Assembly (NCBI GenBank): GCA_030813035.1
Contig: JAUSTV010000007.1
Source: Bacillus_BA fengqiuensis
Lineage (GTDB): Bacteria; Bacillota; Bacilli; Bacillales; Bacillaceae_H
DNA: 64,000 bases
Reading direction: 5' to 3' (one strand)
Each line of letters opens with the position of its first letter. Positions within the stretch are counted from its first letter, which is position 1. The notes beneath the pieces are model-generated. The model was not told the origin of the DNA and ran no database searches. It worked only from the letters and a program-made list of their open reading frames with translations. Shown here in pieces: positions 49,540-58,503 of this stretch. The translations under genes were made by a program, and so were the position numbers.

Positions 49540-50643
49540 TTGGTGAAAAAGATAAAAATCCTCGTAGTGGACGATTCAGCATTTATGCGTAAAGTAATTA
49601 CGGATTTTTTCAAAGAAGATCCTCGTTTGCAAGTTGTTGGTACAGCGAGAAACGGTCAAGATGCATTGCTTAAAATCGAAGAACTTCAGCCGGATGTCAT
49701 GACGTTGGATGTGGAGATGCCGATCATGAATGGTCTTGAAACATTGGAACAGATCATGGGAAAAAATCCTCTTCCGGTTGTCATGTTATCGAGTACGACA
49801 TACGAGGGTGCGTATAATACAGTATTAGCCATGCAATATGGTGCCATTGATTTTATCGCTAAACCGTCAGGAGCCATCTCTCTTGATTTACATAAAATAA
49901 AAGAGCAGTTGATTGAAAAAGTAGTATTGGCAAGTAAAGCGAATTTGCGTGCATTTAAAAAGAATGAATATGATCATTCTGTTCAAAATACTAGTTTAAC
50001 GACCGTGAAAAATAGTAGAATAGAACTAGAAAAACCTCGGAAAATATCTGGAGAAGTTGAAAAGCAGGTCAAACGAGTTGTATGTATTGGCACGTCAACA
50101 GGAGGACCAAAGGCTCTTCAAGAGGTATTGTCCCATTTGCCGAGGGGGCTGAATGCACCTGTCTTAGTTGTGCAGCATATGCCTCCAGGCTTTACCAAAT
50201 CTTTGGCCAATCGTCTAAATACCTTATCCGATTTAACCGTAAAAGAGGCAGAAGATGGAGAGATTTTACAAAAAGATACGGTGTATGTAGCACCGGGCGG
50301 CTATCATTTGACAGTAAGAAAAATGGGAACCGCGTTAACGGCACACCTTGATGCAACAGAATCGAGGAAGGGACACCGTCCATCCGTTGATGTACTATTT
50401 GAATCTATCAGCCAACTGAAAGAGTACAAAAAAATTGCCGTTATTTTGACGGGGATGGGGACAGACGGCACAGAAGGTCTTAAAGCTTTAAAACTGGCTG
50501 GAAACACGTATGCCATCGCAGAATCCGAAGAAACATCCATTGTGTATGGAATGCCTAAATCGGCGATCGGCACAAATCTAGTGGATAACATTCAGCCGCT
50601 TACATTCATTTCGAGTACAATTTCCCAATACTTACAGACATAA
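49540..50643 (+). CDS. cheB: Chemoreceptor methylesterase and deamidase CheB
   Basis: Response regulator that demethylates receptors during adaptation. The 367 residues have a receiver domain (VVDDSAFMRK; phosphoacceptor Asp57 in TLDVEMPIMNG), a linker and the methylesterase domain with catalytic Ser in CIGTSTGGPKALQ, His in VVQHMPPGF and Asp in ILTGMGTDGTEG. The start is TTG at 49540 (GTG 49543 is the next codon) with AAAGGTAGGA upstream. Confidence 0.96.
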   Translation: MVKKIKILVVDDSAFMRKVITDFFKEDPRLQVVGTARNGQDALLKIEELQPDVMTLDVEMPIMNGLETLEQIMGKNPLPVVMLSSTTYEGAYNTVLAMQYGAIDFIAKPSGAISLDLHKIKEQLIEKVVLASKANLRAFKKNEYDHSVQNTSLTTVKNSRIELEKPRKISGEVEKQVKRVVCIGTSTGGPKALQEVLSHLPRGLNAPVLVVQHMPPGFTKSLANRLNTLSDLTVKEAEDGEILQKDTVYVAPGGYHLTVRKMGTALTAHLDATESRKGHRPSVDVLFESISQLKEYKKIAVILTGMGTDGTEGLKALKLAGNTYAIAESEETSIVYGMPKSAIGTNLVDNIQPLTFISSTISQYLQT

Positions 50644-50659
50644 TAGGGGGCAAGGCAAA

Positions 50660-52720
50660 ATGGAAATGGCACAATATCTAGAAGTGTTCATTGAAGAAAG
50701 TAAAGAGCATCTCCAAAACATTAATGACCAGCTATTAGAGCTCGAGAAGAATCCGGAAGATTTAAATATCGTCAATGAAATCTTTCGTTCTGCCCATACA
50801 TTAAAAGGGATGTCGGCAACGATGGGTTATGAAGATTTAGCCAATTTAACTCATCAGATGGAAAATGTGCTCGACGGCATTCGAAATAAACGAATTTCTG
50901 TAACGACGAAAGTACTTGATATCGTGTTCCAATCGGTAGATGACTTAGAAGCGATGGTTGAGTCCATTGCAAGCGGAGGTGACGGAAAGCGGAATGTAAC
51001 GGAGGTCGTCGCTCAACTGAAAATGATTGAGAGCGGTCACGAAGCATCCATTTCAGTACCTGCCGCACCAGAAACGAACAACGATGAGAATCAAGAAGAG
51101 AAGGTGCAGGGACAAACGATTGAATACGACGAATTTGAAGCCACCGTTTTGGCACAATCGAAAGAAAAAGGTTTTTCTCCCTATGAAGTGACAGTGACAT
51201 TGAACGATAATTGTTTATTGAAGGCTGCCCGCGTTTATATGGTATTTGAAGTCCTCGAACAAATTGGCGAAGTTATTAAATCGGTTCCAGATACACAAAA
51301 GCTTGAAGAAGAACAGTTCGATTCAGTTTTTACAGTGGCTGTTGTTACTCAAACAGATCGTGAAGAAGTGAAGCAACGAATTTTAAAAGTTTCCGAGATT
51401 GCAAATGTTGAAATAAAAGATGTGAACGTGAGTGTTCCGCAAGTGAAAGAAGCAAATGAACCAGAAAAACCTAAAGTCGTTCCTGCAAAGGCAATTGTAT
51501 CGGAAGAATCTTCTGTAAAAAAAGAGGCTTCGAAATCGGATCAAACGGGAAGTTCAAAACAGCATCATGCTCAAAAGACGATTCGTGTTAATATTGAGCG
51601 CCTGGATATTTTGATGAACTTGTTTGAAGAGCTCGTCATTGATAGAGGACGTTTAGAGCAAATTTCAAAAGAATTGAATAATAGTGAGCTTGATGAGACG
51701 GTTGAAAGAATGTCCCGCATATCCGGAGATTTGCAAAATATCATTTTAAATATGCGAATGGTTCCTGTGGAAACGGTCTTTAATCGCTTTCCGCGTATGG
51801 TTCGTCAGCTTGCCAGAGATTTAGGGAAACAAATCAATCTTGAAATCGTAGGAGCGGAAACGGAATTAGACCGAACAGTTATCGATGAAATTGGTGATCC
51901 GCTTGTTCACTTATTGCGCAACGCAATTGATCATGGTATTGAAACACCGGACATTCGCCGCGGCCAAGGGAAAGCTGAAGAAGGAACGATTCGTCTCAAG
52001 GCATACCACAGCGGAAACCATGTCTTTATTGATCTTGAAGATGACGGTGCGGGAATCAGCCGTGAAAAAGTTTTGAAAAAAGCGATTCAAAATGGGGTCA
52101 TCTCCGAGCAGACAGCAGCCTCTCTTTCGGATAAGCAAGTATATGAATTAATTTTTTCATCCGGATTTTCAACAGCAGATAAAATATCGGATGTATCCGG
52201 ACGCGGCGTAGGGTTGGATGTCGTAAAAAATACAATCGAGTCTCTTGGGGGGTCAGTGTCCATCGACTCAATGGAAGGCAGCGGGTCCATTTTTTCTATT
52301 CAGCTTCCGTTAACCCTTTCCATTATTTCTGTCCTGCTGATTGAAGTGGGAGCTGAAAAATATGCGATTCCGCTTTCATCCATTATTGAAACGGCTATTG
52401 TGAAAAAAGAGGATATTTTACATGCCCATAATCAAAAGGTAATTGATTTCCGAGGAAAGATTGTACCATTGGTGCATTTGAAGGAGATCTTTGATGTTCC
52501 GGTCGCTTGTGATGACGAAGAAATCTATCATTCAGTTGTCATTGTCCGTAAAGGGGAGAAGATGGCAGGTCTTGTCGTTGATTCGTTTATCGGTCAGCAG
52601 GAAGTGGTATTGAAGGCACTGGGGAACTATTTAAATAGTGTGTTTGCCATTTCAGGAGCGACGATTTTAGGAGATGGACAAGTAGCCTTAATTGTCGATT
52701 GTAACGCTTTAATTAAATAG
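50660..52720 (+). CDS. cheA: Chemotaxis histidine kinase CheA
   Basis: Kinase that phosphorylates CheY and CheB under receptor control. The 686 residues are ordered P1 HPt (phosphorylated His46 in SAHTLKGMSATMGY), P2 response-regulator docking (about 150-270), P3 dimerisation, P4 ATPase with N box HLLRNAIDHGIE and G boxes DDGAGIS and VSGRGVGLDVVKN, and P5 CheW-like regulatory domain. AGGGGGCAAGG precedes ATGs at 50660 and 50666. Confidence 0.98.
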   Translation: MEMAQYLEVFIEESKEHLQNINDQLLELEKNPEDLNIVNEIFRSAHTLKGMSATMGYEDLANLTHQMENVLDGIRNKRISVTTKVLDIVFQSVDDLEAMVESIASGGDGKRNVTEVVAQLKMIESGHEASISVPAAPETNNDENQEEKVQGQTIEYDEFEATVLAQSKEKGFSPYEVTVTLNDNCLLKAARVYMVFEVLEQIGEVIKSVPDTQKLEEEQFDSVFTVAVVTQTDREEVKQRILKVSEIANVEIKDVNVSVPQVKEANEPEKPKVVPAKAIVSEESSVKKEASKSDQTGSSKQHHAQKTIRVNIERLDILMNLFEELVIDRGRLEQISKELNNSELDETVERMSRISGDLQNIILNMRMVPVETVFNRFPRMVRQLARDLGKQINLEIVGAETELDRTVIDEIGDPLVHLLRNAIDHGIETPDIRRGQGKAEEGTIRLKAYHSGNHVFIDLEDDGAGISREKVLKKAIQNGVISEQTAASLSDKQVYELIFSSGFSTADKISDVSGRGVGLDVVKNTIESLGGSVSIDSMEGSGSIFSIQLPLTLSIISVLLIEVGAEKYAIPLSSIIETAIVKKEDILHAHNQKVIDFRGKIVPLVHLKEIFDVPVACDDEEIYHSVVIVRKGEKMAGLVVDSFIGQQEVVLKALGNYLNSVFAISGATILGDGQVALIVDCNALIK

Positions 52721-52742
52721 AAAAGCGAAGGGAAGAAAAAAT

Positions 52743-53177
52743 ATGGAGATGAAAGTAATCGTTTTTCAATTGAACGATGAGGAGTATTGTATCCCTGTCA
52801 ATGAAGTCCGCTCGATTGAAAAGCTTCAGCACATTACACGGGTGCCAAGGACCGCTCCTTATGTGAAGGGAGTCATCAACTTAAGAGGGGTTGTTACACC
52901 AATCATCGATCTGCGTACGCGCTTTCAATTAGGGCAGATGTCCTATAATGAAAACACCCGTATAATCATTGTTGCCATCGGAGACATGGAAGTAGGATTA
53001 GTGGTGGATGCGGCAAACGACGTCATTGACATAGATTCTACCACGGTCGAACCTCCTCCCGAAGTGGTGGGAGGGATTGAGTCTGACTATTTAAAAGGTG
53101 TCATTAAAATTGATCGCCGCTTGCTTATTTTGTTAAATTTGCCGCGAGTATTAGAGATGAGTGAAGTCAAAGAATAA
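52743..53177 (+). CDS. cheW: Chemotaxis coupling protein CheW
   Basis: Adaptor linking receptors to CheA. The 144 residues form a single CheW domain with VFQLNDEEYCIPVNEVRSIE and the conserved GVINLRGVVTPIIDLRTRF. GGGAAGAAAAAAT precedes the ATG at 52743. It is 22 bases after cheA and is followed by cheC. Confidence 0.97.
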   Translation: MEMKVIVFQLNDEEYCIPVNEVRSIEKLQHITRVPRTAPYVKGVINLRGVVTPIIDLRTRFQLGQMSYNENTRIIIVAIGDMEVGLVVDAANDVIDIDSTTVEPPPEVVGGIESDYLKGVIKIDRRLLILLNLPRVLEMSEVKE

Positions 53178-53198
53178 TAGATGATAGAAGGGATTAGA

Positions 53199-53837
53199 AT
53201 GGCGTTATTCCATCCTTTAAATTCAACCCATCTTGATGTGTTGAAAGAAGTGGGGAACATAGGGGCAGGGCATTCGGCTACCGCTCTTTCCCAGCTATTG
53301 AATCGGCGTATTGACATGAAAGTACCGGATGTCCAAATTATCAGCTTCAATGATATGATGGATATCGTCGGAGGAATCGAAAACATTGTGGTCAGTATTT
53401 TTTTACGGATAACCGGAGATGTGCCAGGCAGCATGTTTGTTATTCTTCCACTGGAAGAAGCGGGAATGTTCGTCCAAGAAATATTGAAAGACGACAGCGT
53501 CTCCTTTTTAACTCCTCCTTTTTCCGATTTGTCTTTATCGGCATTAGGAGAAATCGGGAATATTTTAGCGGGTTCTTATTTATCGTCCCTTTCTGATTTT
53601 ACGAAGCTGCAGATGATGCCTTCTGTTCCGAGTCTTTGCATTGATATGGCGGGTGCTGTCATTGGAAATGGATTAGTGGAAGTTTCCCATGCAAGCGATT
53701 CGGCAATTATGATCGATACAATCATGTATGACGACGACGGTCAGACTCCTGCATTCAAAGGACATTTTTTGCTTGTTCCGGATCCGGACTCCCTTTCACC
53801 CCTATTTTACGCACTGGGAGTGGCTGATTATGCATAG
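53199..53837 (+). CDS. cheC: CheY-P phosphatase CheC
   Basis: Adaptation phosphatase that works with CheD. The 212 residues carry two active-site repeats, LKEVGNIGAGHS and LGEIGNILAGSY, each with the conserved Glu and Asn. A start at 53181 is possible; AAGGG (53188-53192) is correctly placed for the ATG at 53199, and the resulting N terminus MALFHPLNSTHLDVLKE fits the family. Overlaps cheD by 8 bases. Confidence 0.95.
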   Translation: MALFHPLNSTHLDVLKEVGNIGAGHSATALSQLLNRRIDMKVPDVQIISFNDMMDIVGGIENIVVSIFLRITGDVPGSMFVILPLEEAGMFVQEILKDDSVSFLTPPFSDLSLSALGEIGNILAGSYLSSLSDFTKLQMMPSVPSLCIDMAGAVIGNGLVEVSHASDSAIMIDTIMYDDDGQTPAFKGHFLLVPDPDSLSPLFYALGVADYA

Positions 53838-54324
53838 CGTCCAAGTCGTGAAAGTAGGAATCGCAGAGCTTGATATTGTGAAAGTCCCGAATCTCATTCG
53901 AACATCAGGGCTTGGTTCTTGCGTGGGAGCAGTCATATACGATTTACAAAGCGGGCTGGCTGGACTTGTACATGTCATGCTTCCTGATTCAACTTTGGCC
54001 AAAACGGGTATGATAAATGAGGCAAAATACGCAGATACCGCAATCGGTGTTCTTATTGAACAACTGCTGAAAAAAGGGGCCCAAAGGCGTCATTTAAAGG
54101 CCAAAATCGCGGGTGGTGCCCAAATGTTCCAGTTTGCATCATCTAATGACTTAATGAGAATAGGACCGCGAAATGTAGAAGCCGTCAAACATGAACTGAA
54201 AAAAAACGGTATTCCTCTCATAGCAGAAGATGTTGGCGGTAATAACGGTCGAACAATCGAGTTCAACCCTAAAACCGGTGTTCTCCAAATACGTACAGTC
54301 AACCGTGGGATAATGGAACTGTAG
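53830..54324 (+). CDS. cheD: Chemoreceptor glutamine deamidase CheD
   Basis: Deamidates receptor glutamines and activates CheC. The 164 residues show the catalytic Cys in the GLGSCVGAVIYD motif, the His in LVHVMLPDS, and AKIAGGAQMFQF. The frame extends upstream to 53728, but GGGAGTGG near 53815 and the family N terminus (MHSVQVVKVGIAELDIVK) place the start at the ATG at 53830. Confidence 0.96.
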   Translation: MHSVQVVKVGIAELDIVKVPNLIRTSGLGSCVGAVIYDLQSGLAGLVHVMLPDSTLAKTGMINEAKYADTAIGVLIEQLLKKGAQRRHLKAKIAGGAQMFQFASSNDLMRIGPRNVEAVKHELKKNGIPLIAEDVGGNNGRTIEFNPKTGVLQIRTVNRGIMEL

Positions 54325-54341
54325 TTTGATCAAGAATCGTT

Positions 54342-54350
54342 TGTTATAAT
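54342..54350 (+). promoter_or_regulatory. Extended -10 promoter candidate for sigD-swrB
   Basis: TG-T-TATAAT (54342-54350) is a full extended -10 element, 49 bases before sigD. No good -35 lies 17 bases upstream (TAGTTT). It could give sigD expression independent of the 26-kb upstream operon. Confidence 0.5.
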
Positions 54351-54398
54351 AAGTAAAGTCCAAGAGACCATTCGTCAGCATGAGGAAGGAGAGAGTTT

Positions 54399-55163
54399 AT
54401 GTCACGTATGTCAACGGCTGATGAACAACAATATTGGCAAAAATGGATACACTCGCGTGATTCTCATGCAGGCAATGTGTTAGTACAAACCTATATGCCT
54501 CTTGTTCATTATCATGTACAGCGAATTTCGGTCGGTTTGCCGAAAAATGTAAATCGGGATGATTTAATCAGTCTGGGTTTAGTCGGCTTATATGATGCAT
54601 TGGAGAAATTTGATTATGAACGGGAATTAAAATTTGATACATATGCGTCCTTTCGAATACGCGGTGCGATTTTAGATGGATTGCGAAAAGAAGACTGGCT
54701 GTCAAGAAGTGCAAGGGAAAAAGCCAAAAAGATTGAAGCCGCTTCCGAAAGGCTGGAGCAAAAGCATTTGCGGACTGTGACGCCGAAAGAAATTGCAGCA
54801 GAATTAGGGCTATCGGAGGAGGAAGTCATTCAAACAATGAATGAAGGCTTCTTTGCGAACGTATTGTCTGTAGAAGAACAGCCAAAGGATTTGGAAGAGC
54901 AGGAAAATCAATCATTTTCTTTAAAAGATGAAAAGATGCTGACACCTGAAGAAGATGTATTGCGAGAAGAACTTTACAGGGAGCTTTTGAATGGAATTGA
55001 ACAGCTGAATGAAAAGGAACAGCTTGTCGTTTCCTTGTTTTATAAAGAAGAATTAACGTTCACAGAGATTGGACAAGTCCTTAGTTTGTCTACTTCCCGC
55101 ATCTCACAAATTCATTCTAAGGCACTGTTCAAGATGAGAAATATTTTAGGGAAAATTATGTAA
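54399..55163 (+). CDS. sigD: RNA polymerase sigma factor SigD (FliA)
   Basis: Sigma-28 factor for late flagellar, chemotaxis and autolysin genes. The 254 residues equal B. subtilis SigD. Region 2 has DDLISLGLVGLYDALEKF and KFDTYASFRIRGAILDGLRK, region 3 TPKEIAAELGLSEEEVIQ, and region 4 HTH LTFTEIGQVLSLSTSRISQI. GGAAGGAGAG precedes the ATG. Its place near the 3' end of fla/che is known in B. subtilis to make SigD level sensitive to operon position. Confidence 0.98.
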   Translation: MSRMSTADEQQYWQKWIHSRDSHAGNVLVQTYMPLVHYHVQRISVGLPKNVNRDDLISLGLVGLYDALEKFDYERELKFDTYASFRIRGAILDGLRKEDWLSRSAREKAKKIEAASERLEQKHLRTVTPKEIAAELGLSEEEVIQTMNEGFFANVLSVEEQPKDLEEQENQSFSLKDEKMLTPEEDVLREELYRELLNGIEQLNEKEQLVVSLFYKEELTFTEIGQVLSLSTSRISQIHSKALFKMRNILGKIM

Positions 55164-55183
55164 GAAAGAATGAGTGTAAGAGC

Positions 55184-55726
55184 ATGGTGGCATGGATACT
55201 GATCGTCAGTTTTTTGTTACATGGCATATCGTTGCTGTTCATCGTCCTGTTATACACACGTTTTGTACGTTTAAAGGAGATGGAACAGACCCAATCAGCT
55301 ATGATGAAGGAAATGGAAGAAGTGATCTCCGCTCATATAATGGAGATGAAAGAACAAAACGATGAATTTATTCAAAAGTTTGAACAAATGAAACGGAATC
55401 AGGGAAGTGCAAGGAAGAAAGAATCTCCCCCTCCCCCGAATCTACCCGTTTTTGATAGGGTGAGCAGCCCGTCAGAGCAAGATTTCCTGCAAATGATGGA
55501 GACGAAAACAGCGGGTCGTGCAAATATTCAAGAGCCGTTCCCGAAGCAAGAAGACCCAATGATTCTGCCCGAATGGGACGGTAAGGAAGACTTGACTCCG
55601 GAACAAATAAAAAAATTGGCCATTTCTTTGCAAAAAAAAGGTTTAACAATTGAAGAAATCGCCAAACATTTACATAGAGGGAAAACAGAAATTGAATTAT
55701 TGCTCGTTTTCAATAAGAATCTGTAA
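55184..55726 (+). CDS. swrB: Swarming motility protein SwrB (YlxL)
   Basis: Membrane protein that in B. subtilis promotes flagellar export apparatus activation and high SigD activity. The 180 residues have one N-terminal membrane segment (about 3-24), a short coiled coil, a Pro-rich variable linker (KKESPPPPNLP) and a C-terminal HTH-like segment (GLTIEEIAKHLHRGKTEIEL). The binding site (GTAAGAG) is weak. Last gene of the operon; no obvious terminator separates it from the rpsB promoter. Confidence 0.9.
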   Translation: MVAWILIVSFLLHGISLLFIVLLYTRFVRLKEMEQTQSAMMKEMEEVISAHIMEMKEQNDEFIQKFEQMKRNQGSARKKESPPPPNLPVFDRVSSPSEQDFLQMMETKTAGRANIQEPFPKQEDPMILPEWDGKEDLTPEQIKKLAISLQKKGLTIEEIAKHLHRGKTEIELLLVFNKNL

Positions 55727-55733
55727 TTTTCGC

Positions 55734-55762
55734 TTGCTTGTGAAATGGGAGTATGCTATATT
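55734..55762 (+). promoter_or_regulatory. SigA promoter of rpsB
   Basis: TTGCTT (55734-55739), 17-base spacer, TATATT (55757-55762) with an extended TG at 55754. A leader of about 110 bases follows, with a TTCAG/CTGAA stem enclosing CTGC/GCAG near 55793-55834. Confidence 0.8.
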
Positions 55763-55881
55763 TGTTCATGGTGTTAATACACACGTTCATGGATTCAGAC
55801 AACGGTGCTGCCATTGCTTGCAGTCTTGCCTGAAAATGATATGAGCGGAGGATAATAAAAACCATTTTAGGAGGAAAAATC

Positions 55882-56604
55882 ATGTCAGTAATTTCAATGA
55901 AACAATTGCTTGAAGCAGGTGTTCACTTCGGTCACCAAACACGCCGTTGGAACCCAAAAATGAAGAAGTACATTTTCACAGAGCGTAACGGTATCTATAT
56001 CATCGACCTTCAAAAAACTGTGAAAAAAGTGGAAGAAGCATACAGCTTTGTAAAAGAGCTTGCTGCTAATGGCGGTACAATGCTTTTTGTTGGTACAAAA
56101 AAACAAGCTCAAGATTCTGTGAAAGAAGAAGCTGAGCGTTCAGGCATGTACTTCGTAAACCAACGTTGGTTGGGTGGTACATTAACAAACTTCGAAACAA
56201 TCCAAAAACGTATCAAACGTCTAAAAGACATTGAAAAAATGCAAGAAGACGGAACGTTTGAAGTATTACCGAAGAAAGAAGTTATCCAACTTAAAAAAGA
56301 ATTAGAGCGTCTTGAGAAGTTCTTAGGCGGTATTAAAGATATGAAACAACTTCCAGATGCATTATTCATCATCGACCCTCGCAAAGAGCGTATTGCAGTG
56401 GCTGAAGCGAAAAAATTACACATTCCTATCGTAGGTATCGTTGATACAAACTGTGATCCGGATGAAATCGACTACGTTATCCCTGCAAACGATGATGCAA
56501 TCCGTGCTGTTAAACTTTTAACTGGTAAAATTGCTGATGCGATTTTAGAAGCAAAACAAGGTGAAGAAACAGCTGCAGTTGAAACTGAAACAACTACTGC
56601 TTAA
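55882..56604 (+). CDS. rpsB: Ribosomal protein uS2
   Basis: Small-subunit protein added late in 30S assembly. The 240 residues start MSVISMKQLLEAGVHFGHQT and include RWNPKMKKYIFTERNGIYII and VDTNCDPDEIDYVIPANDDA. The acidic, Thr/Glu-rich tail is typical for bacilli. AGGAGGAAAAATC precedes the ATG. Codon use is strongly biased, as expected for a highly expressed gene. Confidence 0.98.
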   Translation: MSVISMKQLLEAGVHFGHQTRRWNPKMKKYIFTERNGIYIIDLQKTVKKVEEAYSFVKELAANGGTMLFVGTKKQAQDSVKEEAERSGMYFVNQRWLGGTLTNFETIQKRIKRLKDIEKMQEDGTFEVLPKKEVIQLKKELERLEKFLGGIKDMKQLPDALFIIDPRKERIAVAEAKKLHIPIVGIVDTNCDPDEIDYVIPANDDAIRAVKLLTGKIADAILEAKQGEETAAVETETTTA

Positions 56605-56610
56605 TGATTG

Positions 56611-56650
56611 AAAGGTGATAAGAGGGGATAGCCTTTTATCACCTTTTTTT
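56611..56650 (+). terminator. Terminator or attenuator between rpsB and tsf
   Basis: AAAGGTGATAA pairs with TTATCACCTTT over a 14-base loop, followed by a T run to 56650. Partial read-through would supply tsf. Confidence 0.8.
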
Positions 56651-56702
56651 AAGAATGGTTCACCACTTTTTATATACATATTCCACTAAGGAGGAAGAAA
56701 AA

Positions 56703-57584
56703 ATGGCAATTACTGCACAAATGGTAAAAGAATTACGTGAAAAAACTGGCGCTGGGATGATGGATTGCAAAAAAGCGTTAACTGAAACTAACGGTGACAT
56801 GGAAAAAGCAATCGACTTTCTTCGTGAAAAAGGAATCGCAAAAGCAGCTAAAAAGGCTGATCGTATTGCTGCCGAAGGTTTAGCTGTTATCGAAGTTTCT
56901 GGTAACGACGCTGTTATCTTAGAAGTAAACTCTGAAACAGATTTCGTTGCGAAAAACGAAGGTTTTATTCAATTAACAAAAGAATTAGGTGCACACCTTT
57001 TAGCTCATAAACCTGCTACAGTTGAAGAAGCGTTACAACAAAAAATGGACAGCGGTGCTACTGTTGAAGAGCATATTAACAATGCTATCGCGAAAATCGG
57101 GGAGAAATTATCTCTTCGCCGCTTTGAAGTTGTATCAAAAACAGATGCTGATGCATTTGGCGCTTACTTACACATGGGCGGCCGTATCGCAGTGTTAACT
57201 GTTTTAGAAGGCACAACTGATGAAGCAGCTGCTAAAGATGTATCTATGCATATCGCAGCAATCAATCCAAAATACGTTTCTCGTGACCAAGTTTCTGCTG
57301 AAGAAACTGAGCGTGAGCGTGAAGTGTTAACTCAACAAGCTCTTAACGAAGGCAAACCTGAAAACATCGTTGCGAAAATGGTGGAAGGCCGCTTAAGCAA
57401 ATACTTCGAAGACATTTGCTTATTAGACCAATCTTTCGTTAAAAACCCAGATCAAAAAGTTCGTCAATTCGTTGAGTCTAAAGGTGCAACTGTTAAAACT
57501 TTCATTCGTTACGCAGTAGGCGAAGGTATTGAGAAACGTCAAGACAACTTTGCTGAAGAAGTAATGAGCCAAGTTAAAAAATAA
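56703..57584 (+). CDS. tsf: Elongation factor Ts
   Basis: Nucleotide exchange factor for EF-Tu. The 293 residues equal B. subtilis EF-Ts and start MAITAQMVKELREKTGAGMM with the DCKKALTETNGDMEKAID motif, then VNSETDFVAKNEGF. A longer frame from 56655 is open, but AAGGAGGAAG directly before the ATG at 56703 decides the start. Confidence 0.98.
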   Translation: MAITAQMVKELREKTGAGMMDCKKALTETNGDMEKAIDFLREKGIAKAAKKADRIAAEGLAVIEVSGNDAVILEVNSETDFVAKNEGFIQLTKELGAHLLAHKPATVEEALQQKMDSGATVEEHINNAIAKIGEKLSLRRFEVVSKTDADAFGAYLHMGGRIAVLTVLEGTTDEAAAKDVSMHIAAINPKYVSRDQVSAEETEREREVLTQQALNEGKPENIVAKMVEGRLSKYFEDICLLDQSFVKNPDQKVRQFVESKGATVKTFIRYAVGEGIEKRQDNFAEEVMSQVKK

Positions 57585-57591
57585 AACTAAA

Positions 57592-57678
57592 AGTGTGTTC
57601 AAAAAGGAGCATAAAAAGAACCGGACAAGTCGATGATAGGAGACAGGTCAGTTATTTTTAGCGGACTTTCTAAACACT
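57592..57678. repeat. Large imperfect palindrome in the tsf-pyrH spacer
   Basis: AGTGT (57592-57596) pairs with ACACT (57674-57678), enclosing TAAAAA (57612-57617) with TTTTTA (57655-57660) and ACC with GGT near the top. The whole spacer segment could fold into one long interrupted stem. Purpose unknown. Confidence 0.45.
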
Positions 57679-57695
57679 CTCTGAAATAGTTTAAT

Positions 57696-57737
57696 AAAAC
57701 AGGGAACACAATGTTTGACCATGTGTTCCCTGTTTTT
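57696..57737. terminator. Terminator upstream of pyrH
   Basis: AAAACAGGGAACACA pairs with TGTGTTCCCTGTTTT over an 11-base loop (15 bp). The A-rich 5' side makes it potentially bidirectional. Confidence 0.8.
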
Positions 57738-57778
57738 GAAAAAATGCGTTTTGCATTCATGACGATGGAGGTTTATTC

Positions 57779-58501
57779 ATGAGTAATGCTAAATATCAAC
57801 GAATCGTTTTAAAGCTAAGCGGAGAAGCGCTGGCAGGAACACAAGGATTTGGAATCAATCCGGAAGTTATTAAATCAATCGCAGAACAAGTGAAGGAAAT
57901 CCAAGAGCTTGGTGTTGAAGTGGCGGTTGTTGTAGGCGGCGGCAATATTTGGCGTGGTAAAATCGGCAGTGAAATGGGTATGGACCGTGCCACAGCAGAT
58001 TATATGGGAATGTTGGCGACTGTCATGAATTCATTAGCGCTTCAAGACAGCTTAGAGAATTTCGGGGTCGAATCCCGTGTGCAAACATCGATTGAGATGC
58101 GCCAAGTAGCAGAACCGTACATAAGACGTAAAGCAATCCGTCATTTGGAGAAAAAACGCGTAGTGATCTTTGCAGCTGGAACAGGAAATCCATATTTCTC
58201 AACCGATACAACAGCAGCACTTCGTGCAGCTGAAATCGAAGCAGATGTTATTTTAATGGCAAAAAATAACGTTGATGGTGTTTATAACGCGGATCCGGCT
58301 AAAGTGCCGGATGCAGTGAAATACGATACGTTATCCTACATTGACGTATTAAAAGAAGGATTGGCCGTTATGGATTCTACCGCTTCTTCATTATGTATGG
58401 ATAACAATATTCCTTTAATTGTCTTCTCTATTATGGAAGAAGGAAACATTAAACGCGCTGTTTTAGGCGAAAATATCGGAACGATTGTAAGGGGGAAATA
58501 A
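57779..58501 (+). CDS. pyrH: UMP kinase
   Basis: Hexameric kinase making UDP for nucleotide and envelope precursor synthesis. The 240 residues contain KLSGEALAGTQGFGINPEV, VVVGGGNIWRGK and the UMP site region FAAGTGNPYFSTDTTAALRA. ATGGAGG precedes the ATG. Followed two bases later by frr. Bacilli usually regulate it by GTP and UTP; nothing in the leader shows this. Confidence 0.98.
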   Translation: MSNAKYQRIVLKLSGEALAGTQGFGINPEVIKSIAEQVKEIQELGVEVAVVVGGGNIWRGKIGSEMGMDRATADYMGMLATVMNSLALQDSLENFGVESRVQTSIEMRQVAEPYIRRKAIRHLEKKRVVIFAAGTGNPYFSTDTTAALRAAEIEADVILMAKNNVDGVYNADPAKVPDAVKYDTLSYIDVLKEGLAVMDSTASSLCMDNNIPLIVFSIMEEGNIKRAVLGENIGTIVRGK

Positions 58502-58503
58502 TC

